DNA from: Hyposmocoma kahamanoa
Taxonomy: Eukaryota > Arthropoda > Insecta > Lepidoptera > Cosmopterigidae
DNA: 64,000 bases
Direction of reading: 5' to 3'
NCBI RefSeq assembly: GCF_003589595.1
Contig: NW_020653200.1
Coordinates: 6,841,886 to 6,905,885, forward strand
The position numbers and the translations under genes were made by a program. This document shows positions 10,716-22,499 of this stretch, one piece after another (position 1 is the first letter of the stretch; every line of letters begins with the position of its first letter). Under the pieces are notes generated by a model, which was given only the letters and a program-made list of their open reading frames with translations, searched no databases and was not told the DNA's origin.

Positions 10716-12986
10716 TTAAATACATAACAAGTCTAATACAGCTTTTGACAGTACACCTTTTTTTTTAACAGGTAACTTTCGTAGACCTGTTATGAAGGGA
10801 TCTGAATGAAGAAGCAGCCTATTTACTAAATCTGTGTTGGTCACAATGCGACTCATTTTACGCGTATGATTTTTTCTAAAAGACTTGATGTATTTGTTAG
10901 TCGCTTCAGCTGCTTCTTCAGACAACTCTCCGATTGACAACAAACCGTAATCTATAACATTAGCACCATGAATTAGAACTTTGTGAACGGAAGCAGGCAT
11001 GTTATACCACGGATACTCGGCAACTAACTGCCGAGCCGTCTCTAAAGCGAACTCTTCGAAGTTCGTCTTATTAATATTATATCCCGAATTTAAACATTGA
11101 AGGATGATCCAGCAACGATCTAGGAGATCCTTCTTGATCCCAGTAATTTCAGCGGAAATTTCTGAATTCGAGAAAAACCGCCTGGCTGTATTACCATCGT
11201 TTGATGTTCCGCTTCCGCCACTTTTAGGCTTATCCACTATAAGCCCTAATCTTTCTCTAAATTGAGTCTGAACATATGATTTTTTTGCAGCAACAAGCAT
11301 TTTGTCATTAGCGGACCTAGCTTGCCATTTCCTAACATCTAACTTGTACGCGACATGAACAAAATATTCAAAAAAACGTATTAACGCGTGAAGAGGTGAT
11401 AAACCAAATTCATATTTACTCTCATCGACTTCCTTATTTAAACATTCGTCAATTTTGTTCATTTCACTGGGCAAGGCGTTACAAATAAAACATTTTGATG
11501 AAGAAACACCACTAAGTGCATTACACACTTTACCATCTACCATAGTAAGTTGCAAACAATGAGTAATGCGATATTCGCGATCTTCTTCCTTGAAAACAGT
11601 AGGCTGCAAGTTCCTTATTTTATCTTTAAAATGAGCTTCTTCCTCAACTGACACTGCAGTCGATTCCTTCAAATATCGGAGGCGTATAGGACGACAGTAT
11701 CGAGTTGATGAAGGACGAGGATTTTTCCACAAAACTACTGAATTTTCTTTGTTATCTGTTGTCAAAACAAGCTGAAGTGGCACATACGAAGTAACAAACA
11801 GGCTACTGTCTTCAAGAGTGGAGTCAGAAAAACACTGTTTATATTCTGAATGCCCTGTACTGCCATCGAAACCCCATTTCCCTATCAAAGATATCTTATT
11901 TAGAGACTCATTAGGTACACTATCCAAAACATCTTTTTGAGACTTGAGAATCCGATTGGCAGTATGATCTAATAAACTTTGAAGTTCGACTTCGGCGGAT
12001 GATTCTGTAACAGTAATATCTGAAGGATAACAGTGTTTTTTAGATTCCACGACACTTTGGTAAGATGGGAAAATGGTTTTTGAAAACTTATTGTCTATAA
12101 ATTTCTTTACTAATATATATTGATGTCGAGTTAACTGAGCTTCAACAATGAGCGATAAAACTTCGCTAGAATCGATTTCAGGGCAAGACAAGCTATCGGA
12201 CGCATTGAGCAATGACTGTACAAGAGAAGGGTCTTGGTTAGACAAACTAGCCAATCTTCTCCTTTTTGTACGTTTACTGGTGTCGTCAAAGTTAATTCTC
12301 GGACGGCCATGCGATGAAGAAGTTGATGGTTTAACTTCGTCAAAGCTCTGAGATACACGTAACTCAGTTCGCTGTACATCAATATTTTCAACGACATGCA
12401 GCCAATCTGAATATTTTTCTAAGAATTTAGATCTAGTACGATTCGACTATGCCCAGTAGTGGGAAATTCGTTTACAAATATTCTTAATTTTAAGGCTTAA
12501 AGTCTCTAAATCAATATTTTCGATGTCGTCAGAAAGGGATGATGTTTCGGTCAAAGTGCTCAGGACGTGTTGCATTTTTTCATTTGGATTACCCACTTTA
12601 GAGTGCCAAATATCAAAAATTGTCATCCTCGATACAGAACATTTGAAAAATGTACCTAAAACAATATGAAAGCTGAACTTAAAAAAAAATTAAAAATTCA
12701 ATACTATGGACATGCATACTTTGACACCCCTTTAAGCCAAGAAGAGGCAGCAAGATGCAAATGAAACTTATAGCTCTTAATAAGGACATACTCCTTATTC
12801 AAAAACCATATACCTCAGGTGCAGCTCAGCGCAGCCAAAAGTTGTAGGTCTAAAGGAAATTAAGTTATGCCAAAAATTTTCACCAAAAAACTGCCTTCAA
12901 TAAAAAAATTATATAAAAAAAATATGCATAAAAAAAATTAAAAAAAATTGATAATAAAAGTACATACCATGCTCTTGTATCTCCAT
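10716..12986 (-). pseudogene. Transib (RAG1-like) transposase with one in-frame TAG
   Basis: The best model is two exons on the minus strand: 12986-12968 (M-E-I-Q-E-H plus one base, donor G|GTATGT) and 12655-10716 (acceptor TTGTTTTAG), with a 312-bp intron and 652 residues. The frame is open except for TAG at 12449-12447 (codon 76), between ISHYWA and SNRTRSKF. Without splicing, ATG 12626 is in the same frame. Catalytic candidates, by family alignment, are Asp in KWGFDGSTGH (codon 270), Asp in LTMVDGKVCNA (380) and Glu in EEAAEATNK (590). The zinc ligands KCFIC (395, 398) and H-x4-H (564, 569) match the RAG1 core pattern. A basic GRPRINF...KRTKRRR segment near 120-138 resembles the conserved Transib N-terminal motif. 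The enzyme would cut and paste the element by a hairpin mechanism; as written, translation would stop early. Confidence 0.88.
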
Positions 12987-13210
12987 GCTTTCACAACACG
13001 TAAACACTTGATTTGGAATAGTGACACTCAAAAACAAAGTGATTAAGTTTCGATGACTCACACGTGGTGATAATTAGTCTCGCGATGCGCTCACTTCCGA
13101 TGCACAAAAGTGAATGATAACGTGACCTAATTACATTGATATTTATAGTTTTTGGAAGCTTGTTAACTAGTTACTAACTTAGTGAGTTGATCTAACCGGG
13201 ATAAGCCAAT

Positions 13211-13249
13211 GATTTTTTTTGATTTATGGCCTATGGGGGAATCACAGTG
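13211..13249 (-). repeat. Transib 5' terminal inverted repeat, 23-RSS-like
   Basis: Read on the minus strand from 13249: heptamer CACTGTG, 23-bp spacer, then nonamer-like AAAAAAATC ending at 13211. This is the heptamer-23-nonamer layout known for Transib 5' ends and vertebrate 23-RSS sites. Confidence 0.85.
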
Positions 13250-13254
13250 CGATG

Positions 13255-16200
13255 GTATATTATATGCAGCTTGCATTTTATTTTGTGTGAATTTAAGTTT
13301 CCTAACCCAAACCCCAAACAAGTATCTATATATCTATCATCGAATCAATTCTGTTTGGAGGATTAGTAGATGTGGAATTCTCTTTATATTTATAAATATA
13401 CTTCTTCTATCTTCAATAGTCTCTTAAAAAAAATGTCTAGACCTAACCCTTTTTAAAACTTCTTCATTTAATATCTTCTTAATCCATTTTATTTTCTTTA
13501 TTTATTCCAGCACCTTTTCAAATAACTCCAATCATTCCCTATTTATCTCTGTGATTGTCCTTGTCTCATAATCATAACGCAAAATATATCCAAAATTAAA
13601 AACCCTCTGGTTTTAGACCAAACCCTTAATCTTCGTAGCTGTATATAAATAGCCACTTTAAATTTTGATGGGACTTAGCGCAAGCAGATTCAGCCATTTG
13701 TGATCGGAAGGCTTCCGTTATGGATCAGAAGAATATCATAATTCCCCTGATAAAATCACAATTATAAAGTGTCAGTACTGAAAATATTCACTAAATAAAG
13801 TCTAATATAATTTAGTTAAGCAGAAGCCTCATGGTCTCTCATAGTTATAGGTGTCGCTTATTGCGATAAAAGCCAAAAAACGAAAGATCTGTAACACACA
13901 TTTAAAGAAATTCATATCATAGGCTCGATCAGCTTAGTTGGCACACAGACGCAGGTTCGAGCAGCAATTTTTCGTTATGTTCGATTTTCGTATTAGTTAG
14001 TAATTATAACGAAGTGGGGTAATTTCCCAAAAAAATTATGCATATCTACATTGCAAATTTAAAACCTCTTATGTATCATTTTGTTCAACATGAAATTTTG
14101 TAATTTATTGAAAAGCGTATTCAAAGATGCAGAATACAGAAATATTTCTTCCATATATTTTAATATCATTTTTATACAATTAAATAATATTAAATTTAAC
14201 AAAATGAACAAAAAATCTCAAAAAAAACCTAGGAAAATTTTAAAGGAAATAAACTTTTTTCGTTTTTCTATGATAGTTACGTTCTTTACACATAGGAGAT
14301 ATTAAATTTGCAATGACGATATCGTGGTAGTAAACTCATTATATTCAATTGAAGTCAATAAGTGAGTTAAGTTTCGCTTCCTAGATAGCAACGTGAACAT
14401 AGTAACGACTACATAGTCACTATTGTCATAAAATCGATTTAAACTTACGTCATTCGGAATACTAAAAGCTAAGGTTATTATTTTGTAAACGTCAAGAGGT
14501 TCTAAATAGAGTTGCAATTTTAGAATACGGTAACAGTATCTGACCTTGCTGAACTAATGAATAATACTTAATATATATAAATAAAAAAAAAACTTAATTG
14601 TTGCCTCGGCAATACAAAGTTGATTATTGATCATTTTCATTACAATCACGTCATTACAAGATGTTACAATTTTGGTAGGTCAATGGTTACGAGTGACATA
14701 TGTATGTACCTCTTTTATAACCTACCTACCTTGTAACTGTGTTATTCTGTATTATGGAAATGAATATGTGTGTTATTCAATCCTGGTGGGCGTAAAATAA
14801 TAAAACACGAAGGTCAGAATTATATGGAGCAATAAATAATTTTAGGTATAGTTTTACATTTTTATTGTTATTGACAATTTGTGTTTTGTTTAATTGCCAA
14901 ATTCATTTGTTTGTTGGATTTTTCTTTGTAATTTTCTACGGACTTAGGTAATGTAATATTCTCAATAATGCAATCCTTGCTAGACAGTTCACATAAAATC
15001 TCTTGTTTTACGAAATTTCAAATAAAATTTCTGGGAAGAAATTTTTCGTTTATAATCGTTTTTTTTTATTTATAGGCATAAAACATTTAAAAGTTAGTAT
15101 TTAAATTATATTTTTTAAGTATACATTACACTATAGACACAAATAGACGATCGATTGGATGATTGTTTCGTAGTCGAGAAGAAAACAAACCATGATGCTT
15201 AGTCGGTTTAAACTCTTCAATTATTTTACTTAGTTTTTTGTATCTCTCATCTACCAGAGATGAGTTAAGAAAATGCAAGTTTTACTGAGGCTTCATTTGG
15301 GGCATAAAAATGCAGCTTCATTTGTGGCATAAAAATGTAAAAGAAAACTTTACTGTGGGGTACGCCATTGTACGCATTGGCCTATTTCAGGAGTTTACCA
15401 CAGAATTTAACAAAAGGTTACCAATCCAAAGCTGATATCATACATTGCATATGCCCATGATAACTCCGACGTTAATCCAACATACTATACACCTCTCAGT
15501 AGTGGGAATCTATGACCCGTATACGCATCCAAGGGACCGGCCAGAGCCATGTTCACGATCAGATTTCTCAATATTGAATTAGATCAATCTATCTATGCTC
15601 AATCATATACTGAATACGTATATCATACTTTCAAAGGTATAACTATTTCAAGCGCGGACAGAATGACAGTAAAGTGAAAATAAAGTTTAAAAACACCAAG
15701 ACGAGTAGTCAAATTAAATATTTCTCTCAAAATGCTTATGTATATTTTAATTCGTGTGATTTATAAGCGAAGCATGATTCGCAATCGAGCATTGGTGGCG
15801 CTGAGACAAGAATTCTTTGAAATAATAATATTATACACTCTAAAGTTAGGTAAAACATCGTAAATAATAATAACAACGAAGAACTACTATAATTTATTAT
15901 CGCGACGTCAATCTTAGTTCCAATAATTGGGCCAAATGAATACTTGCCGTACTATCCATTAAATTTTGTATTTATTAGTCAAGTTTTCAAATTCAATCCA
16001 TTTTTAAAATCATCAACTGACTAAACGAAACAACGGATTCAAGCAAAAAATAATAAGGCTGATTGAAATTATGAGAAATCGAAATTAATATACGAAACGG
16101 TAACCTTTTTTCACTTTCCATAAGTTAACAAAACTCACAAATAAGAGCCGAATCACAAAATGGTATACCTAATCGTATTATTGTTACCACGAAAAAAAAA

Positions 16201-16384
16201 CGGATTTACTAATTGTATTATTCCAACAACACATAATTCAAAGCCGACAATGCAATAGAATAGTAGAAAATCTGTCCACATAGCAGGCACAAAAAGACTA
16301 CAACGACGTACAATGCACTTTCCAAGGAAAAACCTATTTGTAGTGCGTATTGTGATTTTACACACTTGACACGTTTTTATTCTT
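13255..16384. other. unassigned intergenic DNA
   Basis: AT-rich, no recognised gene or element. Two direct copies of GCTTCATTTGKGGCATAAAAATG lie at about 15290-15340. Confidence 0.5.
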
Positions 16385-16450
16385 ATAAATGTTCATCATC
16401 ATCAACCCATTTATACGTCCCACTGCTGGGCACGGTATGAATCGGGTTGA
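16385..16450 (-). repeat. SINE/LINE tail fragment
   Basis: CATCATCATCAACCCATTTA followed by CGTCCCACTGCTGGGCACGG is the inverse of the same common tail. Confidence 0.55.
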
Positions 16451-16689
16451 TATATTCCGACATGACCGGGTACATGATTTATACACATACCGAATCGTAA
16501 GCAGTCCATGATATTATTGAAAAAACAAAAAAAAAATTACCCAAGTGCTTCAATGTTGACACATACAACAAATGTAAATCACAGTAATGAATTACATAAC
16601 AGATCCTATCAATATAAATTAAACACAAATACGTAATTTGTATTACAATTACTACCTAAAAACTTATTTCTTAATTAGTATTTTAAATC

Positions 16690-17110
16690 TGATTTATTTT
16701 CGGTCTCCGGAAGTTTGATCGTGTTTCCGAATTTCGCGCTCGGTTGAAATGTTTCCCAATTCGCCTTCGCCGTAATGTGCATATCCTGTCTGCCCTTTTT
16801 AATATACTTCATGACGCAAACTCCCCTTCCTACCTTCGATCCCGGTTTCATTTGCTACCCCTCACACACGTTCAAGGCGTCCGTGCATCACTAAGATGCT
16901 CGTTCGTCCTAACTGTAAAACTAATTTCTTTTTCAACTCCTTTTCTTCTCGTGCAGCGCAGTTGTGGAACAGACTCCCTTCCCATATTCAGTCTAGCCCG
17001 TCTATCGCTTCTTTCAAGAAAAGGTTGAAAGCGCACTTTCTTGCTGAATTCTCTTTGCAATCATCTTATTGTATTTTTTTACATACTTATTTATGTATGT
17101 ATATGTGTAC
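16690..17110 (+). pseudogene. non-LTR retrotransposon 3' relic (RT C-terminal end)
   Basis: Two overlapping frames (about 16744-17028 and 16896-17095) carry the usual C-terminus of a Jockey/CR1-like reverse transcriptase polyprotein: LRRNVHILSALFNILH, then AAQLWNRLPSHIQSSPSIAS followed by FKKRLKAHF. A shift near 16900 breaks it. It ends in an AT-rich TATGTATATGTG tail at about 17110. Confidence 0.65.
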
Positions 17111-17125
17111 CTATGTGTAAATACA

Positions 17126-18300
17126 TAGGGTGCACTATAAGTTTCCGGAAGCGGCCACTTACATAAACAATATTTAAAAAGTAATTACAACATTTGAGAA
17201 TGGAACTCTTTGGCTGTAGAATACAGTTTGTTTCATCTGACTGTCACTTGTTTTTACATTGTGGGTGTCATTTTAGAAATTGGTTGTTTACAACACCTTG
17301 GATTTAACTCGTGAAAATTTTCGTAGTATTTTCGACGACTACAAATGTAATATAACAGCTCTACGGAGCTTCGCTCGGCTTTCAACTGCTTTTGGCGATG
17401 AAGCACCACGCAAGACGACTATTTACAGCTGGTTTGCAGAAGTCAAACACGGTCGTGTGAATCTCAGTGACGAATTTCGTGATGGTCGCCCGTCCACTGC
17501 TATGGACAACAAAAACATCGATGCTGTGCGCAGTATGATCAAAACAGACAGGCATAAGACATACGAAGAGATTCGGGCATCTTTAGGCATAGGCATGAGT
17601 CAAATACAATCAATACTACTCAAACATTTGGGTATGAAGAAGCTGTGCTCTCGGTGGATCCCACACAATTAGTCTTAGTAAAAAAACGGATCGCGTAACT
17701 TGGTGCAATGCCATGCTTACCAGATTCAACGACGGGGCGTCAAATTTGGTGTCGGACATAGTAACAGGTGACGAAATATGGATTTATAGTTACGATCCCA
17801 AAACAAAGCAACAATCGAGCATATGGGTCTTCCGAGATGAGCCGAAACCAACCAAAGTAGCGCGCGTGCAAAGGGCCTCTAAGCGGATGATTGTTTCTTT
17901 TTTTAATAAAACTGGACACGTGGCTACTGTTGCTTTGGAGAATCGTTGTACCGTGAATCGTTGTACGTGACTGGTACGCGACCATTTGTTTAGCGGAAGT
18001 TATTGACAAACTCCGTAAAAATAACCGTAAACGCCGTGTCATCTTGCACCACGATAATGCCAGCAACACGGCCAGACAGACAAATTAATTTTTGAAGGTG
18101 AACAACGTTGACCTTATGAGCCATCCCGCGTACAGTCCCGAGCTGGCACCTTATGACTTTTATTTATTTCCAAAAATTAAGAACCAGTTACGCGTTCAAC
18201 GATTTTCATCACCTGAAGAGGCTGTCGAAGAGTATGTAAAATATGTTTCAGAGATTGTCACGGAGTGCCACTACTCCGTGACTCCGTTTTTTTTTTTTTA
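17126..18300 (+). mobile_element. degenerate mariner element
   Basis: Begins at a TA dinucleotide followed by GGGTGCACTATAAGTTTCC, a mariner-type end. The matching 3' end was not found; the element fades into CTCCGTGACTCCG and a T-run near 18300, so it is 3' truncated. The interior is a broken mariner transposase in three frames. It starts about 30 bases after a non-LTR relic. Confidence 0.8.
17280..18276 (+). pseudogene. mariner transposase pseudogene (DD34D type)
   Basis: Frame 1 (17280-17672) has the paired-type DNA-binding part: LTRENFRSIF, FGDEAPRKTTIYSWF and DEFRDGRPSTA through CSRWIPHN. Frame 2 (about 17690-17967) has VTGDEIWIYSYDP with the first catalytic Asp at 17770. Frame 3 (about 18020-18276) has ILHHDNAS with the second Asp at 18053 and SPELAPYDFYLFPKIK with the third at 18155. 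Thirty-three residues lie between the last two instead of 34, and a TAA interrupts them. Frameshifts near 17670 and 17965 confirm it is dead. The wording is closest to the mariner lineage found in silkmoths (cecropia type). Confidence 0.85.
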
Positions 18301-18431
18301 AATGGAACCCATAATGACTTAACTAACCCTTAAGTAACCAATTTCCTCAAATATACTTGATTTCAAGAAACACACGTGATCGGTAAACAACCAACATTAT
18401 ACCATTCTCGTCGAATCGTAAATTTTCAGTA

Positions 18432-18456
18432 AATGCAATGCAATGCAATGCAATGT
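18432..18456 (+). repeat. (AATGC)n short tandem repeat
   Basis: Five pentanucleotide units ending ATGTAG, just downstream of the mariner relic. Confidence 0.9.
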
Positions 18457-18784
18457 AGTCGAGCCGTTTTTATTCGTCACTGACCCGAGGTACTTTATAA
18501 TGCCAATTTCGGCAATTATTATTATTATTACGTTTATTTTTCTCAGCCTATTGGCTGGTTTTAACTACATCTACGGAATAAAATGAAGTAAATACAGCAT
18601 GGTGTGTTTCTTATATTGGAGTTCACATCGTCCTCTTGCAATCTGCGTAAACTTTCTTACAATACGGCATGTATGTAAACTTGCTTTTTGCAAGTAAATG
18701 TAGAGGGTTTCTTTAAAACCTAATAATTGAAAAAAAATGAGGCTATGGAGGATACGATTTTAAAGCTCTTTGTAAAAGAGTTCG

Positions 18785-19052
18785 TCCAAGGAAGTACTGC
18801 CACCTCAGTTATTTCTACCGCCAAACAGTAATGTCAGCTTTGTTGTGTTCCGGTTTTGAAGGGTAAATGTGCTGGTGAAATTACAGGCATATGGGACTTA
18901 TCAACTTATGTCTCATGGTGACGGGCGCAGTGGCAGTGCCGCTCAGATCTTTGCGATTTGATATCCGAGTGGCACTGCAACTGTTATGGACAGGCGTGTA
19001 GCTTGTCGTAGGCGCACGACTTGTTCGTCCCGTTACTTGTATTATAAAAAAA
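18785..19052 (-). repeat. family A dispersed repeat, near full copy
   Basis: The minus strand runs from an A/T-run through GGGACGAACAAGTCGTGCGC, the CACGCCTGTCCATAACAGTT segment, GCAAAGATCTGAGCGGCACT and CATGAGACATAAGTTGATAA to ACCTCAGGTGGCAG-like wording. Parallel along its length to 41524-41773. Non-coding. Confidence 0.7.
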
Positions 19053-19590
19053 AATTAAGATAACGCCGTTACATAACGTTGTGGCAAAAACAATACGGAC
19101 AATTGTTGTTATTATTATTATTATATATTTTATTTAATTATTTGTTTACGAGTTTGAGCCGTCTTCGTCGTAATATGTGCGCAAGGCGAGCGTTGGAAAA
19201 TATTGAGGTTTCTTTTATTGACGCGGGGCCGGTGGGGATACTTATTCTCTTAAGTGTGAGAATGATTGTGTCTATTATAACCTGCCAGAGCGCCATAAAA
19301 ATAGATGGCGATAAAGATATGACATCTTCAGTAAATTGCAAAAAAACTGTTAACGACGAGGCGTAACAATAATTATAATAACCTGACAACATAACAGAGC
19401 GTCTAAAAAGTAGCATTGAATTTATTATGTCATAGATACTGCTTATTGTTTATGCCGACATCTACAGTATGTTACTTTGTTCAGCTTTTGTTGCTTATGG
19501 AAGTTTTTTGTAGCTTATATTATTTTATATTTATGTAGCACAATAAATTGAATATAGAAGTATTTCTTAATAACCGATTTCAATAAAGGA

Positions 19591-19830
19591 AGAGGTTCTC
19601 AATTCGATTGTATTTTTTGTGTGTGTTTACGTGATTACTCCGACATTTGTGAACTGATTTCGATGATGCTTTTTTTTTGTTGAAAAGGGGTAACGAAGTA
19701 GAGGTCCCAAATTGAAAGAGGATATTCCACTTTTAAGGCTGGCAAATTAGGGGATGAATACTGTTTTTGAATTTCAACCACTTTCCGTTAATCGATTTCA
19801 ATAAAATTTGGCACTTGGATGTAATTCCAA
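19591..19830 (+). repeat. family G dispersed repeat (GAGGTTCTCAATTCG)
   Basis: Reads GAGGTTCTCAATTCGATTGT, TGAACTGATTTCGATGATGC and a GGCAAATTAGGGGATGAATA segment. The same order is found at 39047-39265, and the first part at 53844-53895. This wording is widespread in lepidopteran genomes in my recollection. Confidence 0.6.
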
Positions 19831-20224
19831 TGAAAGAATGTTATGGTGACCTAGAGCGGATCTGATCTGATGGAAATGGCAGACAGGTGAGCGGAACTCC
19901 TCACGTACGTCAGCTTCCTTGCGTTTGGGTTCATATTATTCGTTTTTACGAGGACTTCCATATTAATACGCGTTTCAGTTATAGTTGAGGAGACCATGGT
20001 AACGAACACGGCGAAATCGGAAAACTAACTTTTGACGATGGTTCTTTTAAATCAAAAAGATGTAATTATATCCATACGTTTGTGATTTTCGTAATACTTT
20101 TAACTTACTTCCTTACTTTATTATTATTTATAAATTAATAAATAAATATTAGACAACATCACGTACGTTGCTCTGATCGCAAAGTAAGTAGTTAAATAAC
20201 TTGTTTCATGGAAATCGGAAACAA

Positions 20225-20275
20225 CGACGGTACCACAAACACCCAGACTCGAGACTATATAGAAAAGTTAGTTTC
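20225..20275 (-). repeat. fragment of TGGTCGAGTGGC SINE tail
   Basis: ACCACAAACACCCAGACTCG followed by AGACTATATAGAAAAGTTAG matches the tail at 55084-55128. No pol III boxes are present. Confidence 0.5.
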
Positions 20276-21002
20276 CTATTTGGCAATCTCGTATTACTTG
20301 AAAACCACTTAAAAACGAACAATTCATTCTTAAATTGTATACATTAAACTGCAAATTCTGCTTTGACCACTCATCATAATATAACAGGGCTAATTGTGGC
20401 GGTATTGTCCTGGAAAATTGAGTAATTGATGGTGACTAGCTTCGATGATTAACGATTATACAGCTTGTAGGAGGATGTAGCCGCTTTAATTATACGCCAG
20501 TTGTTTCCATTAGGCAAAAAGCCGCAGCAAAAATTCTCTAGCTTAATTTGTCGGTTGCTTTATTTTTCTGCCTGATACACACTACCCGATGTTGATTATG
20601 TACAGCATACGTAACATATTATCTATCCGTAAATCCACTTAGTAATATGTAGACGTCAAATGGAGTTTAGACTGCCTCTAATTTGAACACTTTGTCGTAA
20701 TTAATGTTCTTGTATTTTTAAACGTTTCTAAGGGTTAATATTAATTAAATAAAACTCATTACGCATTTAACGCTCGTTCCATTCCAATGAAAAATTCTAC
20801 ATTTTGACATTTGTAAACAATACCATAAACAACAAAGGAAATATGAAGAGTGTTAAAGTATTCAATGCATTCCAAAGCATATTATTCAATATCTCATGCC
20901 ACCATCTAAACAATGAAATGACGTACCAACCTTAGTATATTTTATAGATATATTGTAAAGCTACACAATTTTTGACATAACTCTTCAAAAAATTCCCGTG
21001 TT

Positions 21003-21080
21003 TGGTTAGCGTGGATGCCTGTGGCCTTCATTTCCTATGTAGAAGAGATCCATGCTCAGCTGTGAGACGTATATAATGAT
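21003..21080 (+). repeat. SINE/LINE tail fragment
   Basis: TTAGCGTGGATGCCTGTGGC, AGATCCATGCTCAGCTGTGA and ACGTATATAATGATAATGAT match the same tail; it directly abuts the SINE at 21091. Confidence 0.55.
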
Positions 21081-21090
21081 AATGATAAGG

Positions 21091-21290
21091 GCACACACTC
21101 AACATAGCCCCACACTAGGGAAAACCTGAGTCGCGAATGCCATGGACACACACATAGACAACCACAAATTACATCCAAACTCACGAGAGAAATAAATGTA
21201 GGCCATACAAATATTCCTCCCGGCCCGGGAATCGAACCTGGGACCTCTGTGTGGCAGTCCGGCGTGGTAACCGTTCGGCCACCGAGGCAG
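21091..21290 (-). repeat. tRNA-derived SINE, TGGCCGAACGG family, copy 1
   Basis: The minus strand reads CTGCCTCGGTGGCCGAACGG (A box), GGTTCGATTCCCGGGCCGGG (B box), then TACATTTATTTCTCTCGTGA, TAATTTGTGGTTGTCTATGT and CATAGCCC-inverse to TGTGTGC. Two more copies in the window (21912-22111, 56454-56656) confirm a family. Confidence 0.8.
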
Positions 21291-21911
21291 TATATGGATT
21301 GATGGTGATAACAACTTAGAATTAAAAAATAAAAAAGAAAATAACATTTATTTCTGGCGACAACGACCCCTTAACTAAAAAAATTTGCAATTAAAATAAA
21401 TAAATGTGAAAATAATTAATATAATTCCCATAAAAATCAGTCAAAAATTATAAAAATTAAAGTAAAATGGAAAAAAAAAATTTTAATAAAATGCCAAAAT
21501 TGAAATTAAAAATTTCAGTTACCTACATACAATAAAATAAATAAATCAGACTAAAGTATGAGAGTTTGATTGAGCATGTTGATTTCGAATAAAACATATT
21601 GTTGTTTTTTAGTAGTAATATGATCAAACAAGCTGTGAATGTATCTCGTCAAATATGCTAAGATGGGATGTGTGTGTAAAAGGCTAACTTTTCAACTAAC
21701 CATGAAATCGCCAAATTAACACATTTGATTACATCATTCAGTTCAGGCTTGTAATTAATATTCAAGAAAAACATTGTTCTAAATGAAACATTTAATTGAG
21801 TACTAGTTATACTACATTTTCTTTCATTAGTTTCACAGAGTTCCGTGCTTTACTATGTAATTTAGTATGGATTGTTAATTGGATTATTAATAATTATGAT
21901 AACAGTAATAA

Positions 21912-22111
21912 CGCACAAACTCTCATAGCCCCGCATTAGGGAAACCCTGTATCGCGGGTGCCATGGACACACAGATAACCACAAATTACACCCAAGCTTG
22001 CGAGAGAACTAAATGTAGACCGTACAAATATTTCTCCCGGCCCGGGAATCGAAGCTGAGACATCTGTACGAGACCTGCGTAGTAACGACGTAGTAGTAGT
22101 TACGGAGGCAG
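21912..22111 (-). repeat. tRNA-derived SINE, TGGCCGAACGG family, copy 2
   Basis: Same layout as the copy 620 bp to its left and in the same orientation, but more decayed: the A-box region is disrupted by GTAGTAGTAG and the B box reads CTTCGATTCC. Confidence 0.75.
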
Positions 22112-22499
22112 TTATTTAATTGTTAATGTAAAAATACGCATGGAATAAAATGATATATTATAATAAGTAAGAGATCGTTTCCTTGGAATAGGATATTGCT
22201 TTTTATTAAGCAAATCCCATAAATTGTATTGAAAAACTACCTGTATTCAGAAACATCTGAGTAGAGTATAAATGTAGGTGGAAGTAAATGAAAAAACATA
22301 ATATGGTCGACATCATCTTTATGTAATTCACTTAATAATAAAGACGTAGCAAATTACAAAAAACGAGTTTTTCTCAAGACTTAAGTACTTGGTGACCTTC
22401 ATGTGAACTTGAAGTTACGCCTACATGCGGTTTGGTCCTTGTTTATTATTGATGGCTCTGCGTTGGTCCATTATTTACCTCCTTGTCAGCTATATTTAT

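Larger units (their letters stand above)
10346..13249 (-). mobile_element. Transib DNA transposon, near complete
   Basis: A 2904-bp element bounded by a 5-bp direct repeat CGATG (10341-10345 and 13250-13254), the target-site length known for Transib. The left end reads CACGGTGATTC and the right end, on the minus strand, reads CACTGTGATTC; ten of eleven bases match. Behind the right (5') heptamer there is a 23-bp spacer and then AAAAAAATC. It encodes one transposase on the minus strand. Exact duplication and ends with a nearly open transposase imply recent insertion. Transib is the superfamily proposed as the source of the RAG1 core, and active-looking copies have been reported in noctuid moths. 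Confidence 0.92.

Noticed and set aside
12131..12397. 88-residue minus ORF and the plus ORF over the same DNA (12148-12351)
   Set aside because: Both are shadows of the Transib frame, which runs through here in another register.
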